Below the pieces are notes generated by a model that did not search any database, was not told the origin of the DNA, and saw only the letters and a program-made list of their open reading frames with translations. The translations under genes and the position numbers were made by a program. Shown piece by piece: positions 1 through 11,557 of a DNA stretch of 64,000 nucleotides (position 1 is the stretch's first letter; each line of letters opens with the position of its first letter). This stretch comes from Melastoma dodecandrum (taxonomy: Eukaryota > Streptophyta > Magnoliopsida > Myrtales > Melastomataceae): assembly GCA_029817715.1 (NCBI GenBank), contig JARUPY010000465.1, positions 806,001-870,000 of the forward strand, in the 5' to 3' direction.

Positions 1-1228
1 CCTCCCCGGGGGAGATCCAATCGAGGCGACTTTAATTATTATAAAAACAAAACAAACACACACACATAATTTCCCTGCACTAAATCCCTTTTATATTAAC
101 GAGGAGGTAAAAGAGTCAAAAAAAAGAAAAGAATGACGGTGACGAGATTGCATTGAAGGAGACAAGGAGCACGCACTCGCATTACGCCAACGATAATATC
201 TTTATTTTCCCTCGTATTATTTTTAACGTTGTCCGAAGCCCTCTGTCTCAATCACAGCCCACGCGAATCCCGGGGCGAGTGACCTTCACGCGTTTTTGGC
301 GATCTAGACATGGTCGCGTGGTTTTGTCGACACCGTTAGGGGGGTGGGGGGTTGAGGGGGGAGATGCACGTGCAGGACACGTGAACGAGGTATCCACTCC
401 CCCCCGGGCGAAGGGACAAACGGACTGCATTTTATTTTATAAAATTTTATTATTGAGATTTCTCAATTATACCTTTATTGAATATGACTTATATTTTGAT
501 AGCAGGTATTCAGGTGATTTGAGTACTTTTTTCCTTAAAATGGAGTAAAACGGAGATGTTATAACGGGGGGTCAGGGTTAAAGTTGACAGCAATCACACG
601 CCATCTCTTTCCCTAGCAAAAATCTAAGGAAAGGCTTTTTTTTTGTTTATTTTTTTTAATATTAATAACACGTTAAATTTTTCTTTTTTTTATGGTTTCA
701 TTTTGTGATCGGATTAGATCTGCAGAATCATTCGTCACAATCCAAATCCAAACAGAACTCCAAAAAATGACTCATCAAATTTAATCTCTACGGGCGGTTT
801 TTCCGAAAATCAATCGATCGCATTGGTTTCTTTTCGTTTTTAAACAAATTTTTACGAATTTAATGTGACTCCCCCCTTTTCTAAAAAATCAATTTTAATT
901 CTTCCCCCCCCCCCCCCCGGGAAGACGGCTACGTGTCGACCACGGGAAGCCGTAGGACTGCCACGTCAGCTTCCAGTTCGGCACACCGGTCCCCCCGCCA
1001 ACTGACCAAACGACGTCGCTTAAAGAGATCTCTCTGTGTGGAGCGATTCAGTCTCCGTCCCTCCCTCTTACATTTTTTCTCCTTCCCGAAAAGATTCCTT
1101 CCTTTCTGTCGTCGACGTCGTCAGCGTCACTCCCCGAACGGCAGCACTTCAAACCCCCCCAATCACCGCGGAGGGGAGCCGTGACTCTTTAACTAACTAC
1201 ATGTAACAGAAACTGTACGGAAACATAG
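1..1228. other. upstream region of the O-fucosyltransferase gene
   Basis: No coding gene is supported here. The stretch is AT-rich with a CA-rich tract near 54-65, a 15-base C run at 904-918, and short ACGTG/CCACGTCA-type motifs near 931-966 that could be plant bZIP or G-box-like sites. The part after about 1020 is pyrimidine-rich and probably 5' leader of the downstream gene. Short reading frames on both strands are not conserved-looking. Confidence 0.5.
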
Positions 1229-4200
1229 ATGAAGAAGACGAACAACAACAAGATCAGGAGGAGCTTCCTCCTCCCCCCCGAGCTCCGATACGTCTTCCGT
1301 GCCCTCGTCCTCCGCCGCCGCCCCCACGGCAGCATCGGCCGGTACCTCCCCTTCGTCTCCGCCCTCTCCGGCTGCTCTCTCCTCCTCTTCGCTGTGTTCT
1401 CCCTCCTCTCCCCCCCGCCACCTCACCCCTCCGGCCACCTCCACCTCCTCAGCTCCTCTCCGGTACGCGTAGCTTTTTATCTCCCTCCATCGATCTCCCT
1501 GTGCTGCCTCGGGGTTATCGACTAGCTGACTGGCCGCGGTTCTCGTTTTGTTTGTCTTTGTCGCCTGGCTTTTCGTCCGCCGGCGGCCAAGCGGGCGAAT
1601 GCTTTCCCTTTTTTCCTTGCTGATTTGGCGCGTTCTGCTTGTTTTCAAGCGGCACGAAGGAGCGGAAGCCGCCAAATCAGCCTCGGAGTCGATCAGTGCC
1701 TTCCTTATTCCGGTACGTGTGGTGATTTGTTCGACAATCTTTTCACGTGGATGGTTTGCTTTCAAGGGCGTTCTTCGTCGACGTGTCCTTGATTGTGCGA
1801 AATGTTCCTTCATAGGAAAACGGTGGAGGTGAGGATCGTGATCTATGGAGGACGCAGGCGTCAAATCTTTTCCACGGTTGCAGCAAAGCCAGCAGGAAAT
1901 TCATTGGTGCGGAAAATCTTTCTCTACCTTCTCATTCATTGGATGCGAGCTTTTTTACATTCCTCGCGGTAAAGAATTCCTGTTATGAATTTATTTCCCA
2001 AATGAACTTTTAATCCGACATTCAATGTCCTACCTCTTGAAAAACGCGCGTATTGAAGACTGGCCTTTTCTTTGATCGACGTCCTTTCCGTCGCTGGTTT
2101 ATTCTCTCGTTTGTCTCTGCACAATCAAGGAGCAGTTGGCCCATTACAATGTTCTTTGACTTTTTGGATTATTTCGACCGTCCTGCAAGATGATTTATAA
2201 ATGAACTACCATTTACTATGTCGTATGACGTGAGTCGTTTTTCGGTATTGTCAACAGCTGCTGATACAAAAACCCAACCTAACCGGTTTCTGTTGATTGC
2301 GACAAGTGGAGGACTAAATCAGCAGAGAACAGGGGTAAGGCTGTCTTTGTTCAACCGCTTGCTTGGTCAAATGATGTTTCCTTAAATATTGTTAAATAGG
2401 GAGTAGACAGGGCCCCTTAAGGTTGCTAGAGATGTGTTTCTCCTCTTGGAGTTGCGTATCAGGAAGCAGTCCCTCTTGTCGAGTTAGCTGCTAAAATAAT
2501 GTTAAATATGGAGTAGGCATGGGCCGTTAACGTTGCTATATGTTTTTCTTCTCTCGGCGTTGCGTAATAGCAATTAATCGCTTTTGAAGTTCAATGCTTG
2601 CCGAGGACAAGCTAGAAATGTGAAAGTAGATTGACTTGGACTTTGTCTTTCTTTGAAGTCGATAATCTCGAGGCCTTACTGAAACATCCGAAAGTAAAAC
2701 ACGGAACAGAACCATGCTGAATACTTTAATCCCACATATATTCGGCTGGTCAGCTAATACTTACCTGGAGCCAGATGGTGTCTAGTTTGCTTGCCAAATC
2801 CTTGAAAATGTGAAAGCAAATTGGGATGGATAAGGAAAGCGGTAGTCTTATAATGGATGATAAAATATGTCTTCTATATTGGTGGTAGAAGGTAAATAAT
2901 TTTCAGATCTTTACATTTTCCTTGCCAATGCAGATAGTGGATGCCGTTGTGGCTGCCTACATTCTAAATGCCACTCTTGTAATTCCCAAGCTGGACCAAA
3001 AGTCCTTCTGGAAAGATTCAAGGTTTATTTAGCTTCCATCAATCGCCATAATGTCCGATTTGTGGTAGTAGTTCTGCGGATAACTTCTAATCTGTTGACA
3101 TCTCTGTATTGTTCTGTTTGTTCCAGCAACTTTGGTGAGATCTTCAATGTGGACTGGTTTATATCTTTTCTTTCAAGAGATGTCCGCATCATAAAACATC
3201 TCCCCCAGGAGGAAGGGAAAATTTTGACTCCACATAACATGCGAGTGCCAAGGAAATGTACTCCCCACTGCTACGAGAGTCGTGTTATTCCAGTTTTGAA
3301 GAAGAAAACTGTAAGTTTCAGAGTTTTGGGAACGTATGGGAAACTATGAATCCTCGTGTGAATATTGTGCATTTTAATAGTTCACCTGTGTGCATAACAG
3401 CTTTTATTCTTTTACCATTCTCTGTCAGCCATACCCGAACAATTTTACCAATTCCTCCCCAAAATATATTGTCGCCTGGCTGTATTTTACCTCAATTGCT
3501 TAGTTATAAATAATTCTTTTATAAGCATTTGGATGATCAGAAAGAGAGACAGAAGCTAATTCGGAGTTGTTATGTTGTTGCGATACAAGGGGCCCGCACA
3601 TTTCACTAACAATGGATTTCTTGCTGACTTTATCACTGGTTTCCATGTTGCAGGCTGTCCAGCTCACCAAATTTGATTACCGCTTGTCAAATCGGCTGAA
3701 CACGGAACTGCAGAGACTCAGATGCAGAGTTAACTACCACGCTTTGAAGTTTACGGATTCTATTAATGAAATGGGAAGGATATTAGTCGAGCGAATGCGG
3801 ATGAGAAGCCATAATTTTATAGCTCTTCACCTAAGGTAGTACAGCCTGCAATTACTGTTCTATTATTTATATTTACCTTTTTTGATTAATCATATGCACA
3901 TTACCTAAGGTAGTATAGCCTACAATTACTGTTCTATTATTTATATTTACCTTTTTTGATTAATCATATGCACATTCTATACCCAAAACAGTGTCTCATC
4001 ATTATGAGTTCTCCACTGTGGTAAAATTTTCATATCAAGAATCTAGATGATGCATTTGTTAGGTTTGAACCCGACATGCTTGCATTCTCTGGATGCTACT
4101 ATGGCGGAGGTGATAAGGAACGGAGTGAACTCGGTGCTATACGTAAGAGGTGGAAAACTCTACATGTAAGCCTCGTGGTATGCCTTGTTGATCTAATGAA

Positions 4201-5127
4201 ACATGAGTCTGGGATGTTGATTGATATTGCTTGAACCCCACTTGCAGGTAAGCAATCCTGACAAGGTAAGGAGGCATGGGAGATGCCCCCTTACACCTGT
4301 AGAAGTTGGCTTGATGCTGAGGGCACTTGGTTATGGGAGTGATATCCACATCTATGTCGCATCTGGGGAGGTTTATGGCGGGGAGGAGACTTTGGCGCCG
4401 TTAAAGGCTCTGTTTCCAAATTTTCATTCCAAGGAAACTATCGCCAGTCAGGAAGAGTTAGCACCGTTCATGTCCTTCTCTTCGCGTATGGCTGCGCTGG
4501 ATTTTATTGTCTGTGACGAGAGCGATGTCTTCGTGACCAACAACAACGGCAACATGGCTAAAATTTTAGCTGGAAGGAGGTACTCTTTTCTCTTCCCTGG
4601 TTAGTTGGCCGCTGCTTTAAGGCGAAACTTGATAATACACGCGCTTTTGGGATTTCAGGAGGTACTTTGGCCACAAGCCGACTATCCGTCCTAATGCCAA
4701 GAAGCTGTACAAACTCTTCATGAATCGCGAGAACACGACATGGGAAGAATTCGCTTCACGGGTCAGGACTAGCCAGATTGGCTTCATGGGAGCGCCCAAT
4801 GAGATGAAGCCAGGAAGAGGCGAGTTCCATGAGAACCCATCGTCCTGCATATGCGAGTCTTCAGAACCGAATCCCGCAGGGATTTCAAGTCACCTGACCG
4901 AATCTGACGGCAACAGCAAGATAGAAGAAGGCAATGGCACTAGCAGTAATGGGAATGGCGACTTAGACTACGAGCAACTGACAGAGGCTGACCACGAATG
5001 GTCCGAGTTGGTTCTAGGGGAAAACATAAACATCCTACAAGAGAAAACTCCTAACGAGCTGGACTCTGGTATGGGGCTCCAAAACAAGTTTGACCAAGTT
5101 GAGCTGGACGAAGTCTTCTCCGACTAA
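1229..5127 (+). CDS. plant O-fucosyltransferase family protein (GT106/DUF246 type), 9 exons
   Basis: Exons 1229-1462, 1816-1906, 2258-2334, 2934-3022, 3127-3310, 3654-3835, 4063-4165, 4248-4579 and 4659-5127 join in phase to 586 codons. Exon 1 encodes a hydrophobic stretch near residues 43-60 preceded by basic residues, as expected for a type II Golgi signal anchor. Exon 2 carries the family pattern DLW-x(8)-F-x-GC. Exon 3 carries ATSGGLNQQRTG (residues 123-134), the nucleotide-sugar binding signature. The HLRFEPDM motif spans the exon 5/6 junction, and SRMAALDF, VTNNNGNMAKIL and a GHKPTIRPN segment lie near the C-terminus. Length and motif order fit plant GDP-fucose O-fucosyltransferase-like proteins of the secretory pathway. 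The exact acceptor (pectic, arabinogalactan or protein) cannot be read from sequence. The acidic C-terminal ~100 residues are low complexity. Intron 5 contains a duplicated splice donor. Confidence 0.9.
2385..2590 (+). repeat. diverged ~110-bp tandem duplication in intron 3 of the O-fucosyltransferase gene
   Basis: Two imperfect copies share blocks such as GTTAAATA-GGGAGTAG and a following TTGCTA segment, with equivalent positions 2391 and 2501, so the period is about 110 bp. The copies differ by many substitutions and lie wholly within an intron. Confidence 0.6.
3829..3976 (+). repeat. 74-bp near-perfect tandem duplication spanning the exon 5 splice donor
   Basis: Positions 3829-3902 and 3903-3976 are almost identical; equivalent AAGG bases lie at 3833 and 3907, a period of 74. 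The first copy contains the end of exon 5 and its GT donor (3836). The second copy repeats the same CTAAG|GTAGTA context inside the intron, so two donor-like sites stand 74 bp apart. Confidence 0.85.
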
Positions 5128-8100
5128 ATTTTGATCAGGAAGCGGCTCTCTCTCTCACACTGGAGTGAAGAAGCTTCTCAACTTATTCTTTTCGGCATTC
5201 AACTAAAACATTCTTTCGTTGGCAAAGAATCCAGGCCGCAGGCATCTGTACATAAAAAAAAGAGGTGGGCGATCCTTCTCTCGGGGCGGCCAGCATTGGC
5301 ACTGTTCCGGGAACCTTCAGGAAAACGAGGTTGGTATACCTTTTTCTCTTTTAGAAGTTCTTGCTTTCCTTATTCCATGTAAATTTGGTAGTCATGCCAT
5401 AACAACCCGGGTGTATATACAGCAGTTGGAATAAATGATGAGTCTTTCTGATCTGGTAGGGTGAGGGGTTTAGGAAATTAGAGTTGGTTAAGCTTAAATA
5501 ATCAGGGAACAATGGAATTTGTGTATTCCCCCCGTTTTTGGTGTTTAGTTTTTTTCTTCTTCTTTCTGGGAATAAATATCGTCTTCTTTTATTATTATTA
5601 TTGTTTACAATTAGAGGTGATCAAGTTTTGGGCTACCCTATAATGGTCGATTCCTTAATTTTAGAACCTAGAACCTATCATATGACTTAAAGAAACACCT
5701 AAGAACCAACCTGCCGGTTCTAGTATCGGTTCCGGTTCCGGTACCATGTCCACACTTCCACATCATCGGTTCTGGCAGTGGGACTGGAGTGTTCATCCTA
5801 CAGTGGTGGGGACAAGCAAAAGAGTTCTTGCTGGTAGGAAGAGTCAGGGAAAGAGACTATGCAAGAAAGTGCAGGCCGACTGTTGTAGGTAAACTTTACG
5901 ATCAGGGAATAAAATCAGAAAATCGAATAAAAGCACCGAACTTTCCGACCAAAGCAGATGGGAGCAAGGTCATCGAATTTCGACCGGGAATCGGGCGAAA
6001 TCGCATTGATTTTAGTGGTTTTCCCTGTAGATGGGATCTCGTGTTTCGGGAAAACGAAATGGATGCACCACAGATCGACGATCAGATAGAACTCCCAGGG
6101 CGGGGCGGGCGGCAATTAATCCATCGAAAAGAAGTCCAAGAAATCGGAGCACGAAAAAAAAACTCCAAAAACCTAGCAAGTTCATAAAACCAGCCCGGAG
6201 AGAACAAAGAGAAAGGGGGAGGAGGAGGGCTATGATCATTGATTTCTTTTTCTTTTTCTTTTTAATTTTTTTGTTAAATGAAGGGAGGGGGCGTTTCGTT
6301 TGGTGTCCGTCTCCTTGTCCCTCTTCCTCTTTAATTTTTTAGTCCGATGAAATGAAGGGAGGGGGACTTTTCATTTGGTATCCTCTTCCTCTTAAATGAT
6401 TTCTTTTTTATTTTATTTAATTTTTTAGTCCGATGAACGTTTGGTGGCTCCCCCTTTTCTTCTTTTTTGATGGGGAAGCCAATTGGGGGCTGTCATGTGT
6501 CCCCTTCTTAGTATATCGTATGAAATCCCCTTACTTTGTCAAGTTGTTGGTGGGGTGATATTTTATTTTTTTCATATTATTATCCCCACCACCCCAAACA
6601 ACGCCCTTCTCTCAAACCAGGCGATAAGGATATGGGCTGTAGACGGGGGCGTTTGGTGTTCGTCGTCCCTCTTCCTCTTGGAGACCTGGTTCCTTGGGAT
6701 TCGGGACAAGTGTTGGGTAAAATGGTTAGGTTTTCGATTCTCCGGATTGGTTCCGAAAGAAAAACTTAAAATCGCCGGTTTTTAAAAATTTAGAACTTAA
6801 AACCTACCTGATCTATTCGAGAACCTGACACTGACTCTATGATATCGATTTCGACCGATTTCCGATTTTACCGGAAACTCATGCTCCCCCTGTTTACAAC
6901 GTCCTTTGCTATCGGGCAATGGCTATGAGAAAGGCCCCTCGGATGATTATTATTGTTATCAGTGTTGTCAGTGATGATGCAAATTTAGATTATTGGGGTG
7001 CACCCTCTGTGATCAGTAGTATTATGACACACTGGCAATTGTCCACATGACATGATGTTAGGGATTAGTCTGTGTCAGAAACAGAGAGACAACAACTACT
7101 ACTACTCACTCCTCTGTCCCAGCCAACCGAAAGGCCTTTTGAATCAGTGAAATCCATGAAGCAAAACGAGGTGAGAGAGAGAGGGGGGGTGGTGCTTTAG
7201 AATTGGGAGTGGTGGGCCTGGTGTCCTTACGATTGGGCCCATGGATGGTATGGACCAATCACATCTTCCCCGTCCTTTCCCTTTCCCTCAGATGGAACAA
7301 TAATGCAGGGGGGGTAATAATAACAGCATTGTCTAGAGAATGGAACATCTCAACACCCCCGGCCCCCCCCACACACACACACCAGTTGTCTTCTGTGATG
7401 ACCGTACAACCTCCTCCAAATTTTATTGCATTATACGAAGACATGGGGGTGTGTGTGTGTGAGAGAGAGTGTTGGGAGTATAGATCTAGCAAGCAGATCC
7501 CATCAGTTTTTATGTTCCCTTGTCCTTATTAACAGACACACAGAGAGAAAGAGGGAGATAGAATACAAAACGGCAACCGACCCCAGCCCTTTCTGGATGA
7601 CCTTATCATGTTGAGGTAGCCTTGGTAGCGGTGATGTTGATTCCCTCCCACTGTTCACTTAAAAACAACAAACGCCTTATTGCGAAAACCCAAAAAAAAA
7701 AAAATAATAATAATAATAAATAATGGGCACGTGAACTCTTTGTACCTTTTCCCCACCCACGCACAAAAGGAAAACACCCATTACCTCCCCCGGTCGTGAA
7801 TAATTCTAAAGACCCATGCCAATTTTGGTAAAAAAAAAAAAAAACTTTTTGACAATAAATTTTTATAAGCTGACATATATCCAACTCAACCATGTGTGTG
7901 CCCTTTTTTCTTATAGTATACGGGTGTTGCTGTAATAGCCTGCCTGACCCGTAGGGGTTGAAAAGGAATGGTAAGAGTAAGACTAAGAGGAAGGAAAGTC
8001 AAAAAAAGAAAAAGGAAAGGGGAGGCTTGGGTTGGGACATGGGTTATGTGGTTGTGGATCTATCTATCTATCTATCTTTTATTTACAACTAAAAGCAAAA

Positions 8101-9339
8101 GGGCAAAAAACAGATCCAAACTTTGATGGGTCAGAACTACTTTTAATCCCCACAAACCCATTCCCCTTGAATCGGAGTTTCAAGTTTGCCACGAAACCCC
8201 CGATCCAAAACCACCAAAAGCAGAAACAGAGTGGAGTTGTCACAGAATAAGACGAAAGAGTACAGTCACTCACGCACTCCATAAAGTCAAAAAATAAAAA
8301 ATAATAAACGAAAAAGCTTTGAGAAATTATTATTATTATTTGCATCTTCTTCATTTGCCACGTTATCCCTGTAGTTTACACGCAATAAGTGGGTTTTGGG
8401 GAGGGGGGACCACGCCCCATGCTATTCTATTTTTTGTTTGATCATGATATTATTTCACACAAATAATGGGTGGGAATTTCTTTCTTTTCTTTTTTTTTGT
8501 AATAAAAAGTTGCATGTAAGAAAATGCATTGGCCGCCGTCACACCCCCACCGGGTGTATGTTTGTATATAAAGGTAAGAGTTAAAAACAGGGAGATGGGC
8601 GTGGAGAATATTATAATTAAACACGTGTATCTTGTTAATATATACCTCACTCGATGAGCAATCAAAATGATGTCATCTCGAAGCATTTCTCGAGGGACTG
8701 CCATTTTGCTAAACAGAAGCCCAGTTAGTTTCTAACTGAGATATATGGTTTAGGTTTTGGGTTAGGGTTTTGGGTCTTTACAAATACAAGATTGCTTAAT
8801 ATCTATCACCTTTACCCTATTCCTCCTATATGCAAGTATTTCCTTCTAATTTTATTATTACAACGCCTGCGAGTACGTGGGATTCCATAAAATATTCGAC
8901 AACATATAATATAATATATGAGTACGGTTCGAATTTTAGTTAAAAAATAGTTATAAACGTGGTTGAAATTTACTACTTATATATATATATATATATATTT
9001 TAAAAGGTGGTATAAACTTATCATAATATTTCATTACCACCACCATGTTCGCGTCAAAAACGGATCACGTCGGAAATATTTGACAATAAGACTCACAGGG
9101 ATTGTAAATGTGGTCGCCAGTATAATTGAATGAAATTGATCGAACGAAGTCTTACAATAGAAAATAGAAGCTTACAGCCATAGAAATAAAGTAAAAATGA
9201 TGGTGCGGATGGTGGTGACGTCGTAGACTTGCTGCTGGGCGCTGTAGACTTGCGAACTTGGATGGTAGAATCTGGTCGTTGGGGCTTGGTGGACGGAGTG
9301 TGGTCGAAGGTAGTGGCGGATGTGGATACCAAGGCTACG

Positions 9340-9577
9340 GTTGCTCACCCTGGTAGCGGAACGAAGGCGGAATTTGGTTGTCGGAGCTATGGTTGCTCAC
9401 CCTGGTAGCGGAACGAAGGCGGAATTTGGTTGTCGGAGCTACGGTTGCTCACTCTGACGGTGGAAGTGAAGGCGGAGTTTGGTTGTCGGAGCTACGGTTG
9501 CTCACTCTGACGGTGGAAGTGAAGGCGGAGTTTGGTTGTCGGAGCTACGGTTGTTCACTCTGACGGTGGAAGTGAAG
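9340..9577 (+). repeat. 52/53-bp minisatellite, about 4.5 copies
   Basis: The unit starts GTTGCTCACYCTG and ends TTGTCGGAGCTAYG. The first two copies (52 bp) share one variant and the next copies (53 bp) share another, with a partial copy at the end. The period is not a multiple of three, so overlapping reading frames change from copy to copy and a protein repeat is unlikely. Confidence 0.85.
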
Positions 9578-11483
9578 ACCAATGAAACCTTAAGGGTTTC
9601 GCCCAGGTCGGGGAATTCTAATAATCTAAGGGGTGACGAGCAAAGCAAAACTTTTGTGTGTTTGATTGATCGTAATCTTTCAAGGAAGATCTTCCCCTTT
9701 TTATATTAAATCTTGTGGCGGTGTTTGACACGTTCTTCAAGAATCTCTTCAGGTCGTGGCTCTCTCAGACAACCTCCAGAAATCTCGGATTCGGTTTGAT
9801 CCTAGATTTGGGTCGTATACATGGGCCGTAGACAAGGCCTGTAGACATGGCCCGTAGACATAGGCCGTAGACAATGTATGCCACGTTCTTAGGATATTTT
9901 GTCAGGTCGTGGCCTTCTCAATCAACTTCCTATAATCTTGGTAACAGATCGTGGTAGATGTGGGTCTTATCCACGTTGTAAACTTAACAGTTTCTTTTTC
10001 TTATATTAAATTAAAGAATTAGAGTCTTATCCCCTTATTTTCTCCAGCTGAAGATCTTTTCAAATTATTCATCTCTCCAAAAATCTCGGAGTCAAGATCT
10101 TTTCTGATCTTCGTAGACTCTGACCCCCGTAAACTCTGAGCCCGGTAGACTCTGACCCCGCCAATCATTTGTAGACTTAGTACTTCCTTGGCGGGCTCAT
10201 ATAACGGTGGGCTTGTAAACGCTCTTAAAGACCCCTGGACTTATGAAAATGAGCCCAAAATTTATGTCACGGTCTTGGTAGACTTGATATGGGTCGGCGA
10301 AATGGGTTTATGGGTTTCTCATAATTAGGCCCGAGATTTTGCCATGCCAACGCACCACCACCACTTATATCTCATAATAATGAAAGGAACAATGGTCACA
10401 ACCACCCTAACTACACACACTCTTAACTCTTGTCCACTTGAACAAACGACGGGGCTTAATCTTTAAAGTAAAGCTTCGCCTAACTCGTACCATTCTCGCG
10501 ATCCTCGGTCGATGTTGGCGGCTCCCCCCAAGATCGATCTCGGAGGCCCAGACGGACTCGAATACACCCCCGGGTGTGCATCGGTTGATGATGTCTACTC
10601 AGCATATCGTACGAACTTCCCTCCTTTTCTCTTTGTTGTTGCGTTCTTCTGATATATATAATATTATGAGGAAGACTTTTCGGTTGTGGCGACTGTCTAC
10701 GTAGATATGAATGGATGAATGAATAAATAAGAATAGAGGAATGAAAAAAGGAAGACGTCTCTTCTTGTGTTTTGGGGAGGCTTTCCTTTTATTCAGGCGA
10801 CACACTAACTAGAAGAATTAATTTTTCCACGGAAGACCACATGGCCCCTCCTTCTCTCAACGAAACCCGTAAAAAAGATTAAAATCTTAACCAGATAATT
10901 AAAATACACTTGTTTATTTTTATGCCCCCCAATTATTGTGGGTGGGTTTGGGTGGGGAAGTACCCGAACCCGAACCCGAACCAAAAAGAACCGGTGGACG
11001 AAGACAACGACATCTCTTTCTCTCCCCCACAGTCCACGAGTTAAAAAGATGGATTCAAATTCCATCCCCTCCCCCTATTCAATTCAATTCAATTCAAGCC
11101 TCCTCTTCTAAAATAAACACATTACTTTATTCTTTTTAATGAAATGGAATTTAAAATAGTTAATTAGGTCACATCATCATCCCCAAAACCCACCCCACCA
11201 CCACCTGAATGGAAAGAAATATGAATTATTATTATTATTCGGGTATTCCACCTTGACTCTTGTGTGTCATCCAAATTTCTCTCCTTTTTTTTATTATTAT
11301 TATTTTTTTATAATGTAAAATGGATGGATTTTTTAGCTGCCGACCGTTTTTTTACCTCAAGTCCTCCCTCATCCACGACCCCCCCTTTTTTTCTTTTAAC
11401 ACCCCCGGCGTCCAGTAAAAAAAAGCAAAGGAAGGAGAAGATCCATCCAGATTCGTCGTCTTCATTCTTCCTTTTCCTCAAGC

Positions 11484-11546
11484 AAAGCGAGGAGGAGGAG
11501 GAGGAGGAGGAGTTTCTCTCTCTCTCTCTCTCTTTTTTTTTTTATT
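11484..11546 (+). repeat. GAG/TC microsatellite tract in the 5' leader of the DUF630/632 gene
   Basis: A (GAG)n run near 11489-11510 is followed by (TC)n and a T run that ends just before the ATG at 11558. Such leader repeats are prone to length variation and could affect initiation. Confidence 0.7.
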
Positions 11547-11557
11547 TTGTGTTGCCG

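Larger units (their letters stand above)
5128..11557. other. gene-poor, repeat-rich intergenic region
   Basis: I see no supportable gene. It begins with 3' UTR of the O-fucosyltransferase gene (to about 5440). Degenerate CCGGTTC-rich stretches at 5640-5760 and 6725-6890 look like decayed copies of one repeat. An imperfect ~75-bp duplication (GAAGGGAGGGGG...TTTTTTAGTCCGATGAA) lies at 6280-6440. Simple repeats include CA/GT tracts near 7370-7470, (TCTA)n at about 8057-8077, (TA)n at about 8980-8998 and TTA runs near 8328 and 11226. A telomere-like TTTAGGTTTTGGGTTAGGGTTTTGGG tract sits at about 8749-8774. From about 9060 to 10340 the DNA carries short GTAGAC-containing repeats and may be a decayed transposon, but no protein domain or terminal repeat could be confirmed. 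Confidence 0.5.

Noticed and set aside
1193..1864. 223-codon minus-strand frame over exon 1 of the O-fucosyltransferase
   Set aside because: Low-complexity antisense frame crossing the plus-strand intron; composition reflects GC-rich exon 1.
8749..8774. Telomere-like TTTAGGG-related tract
   Set aside because: Only two or three degenerate units; too short for an interstitial telomere and probably chance.
9060..10340. Solo LTR or MITE
   Set aside because: The repeat content suggests a transposon, but I found neither a TG...CA end pair with a target duplication nor terminal inverted repeats.
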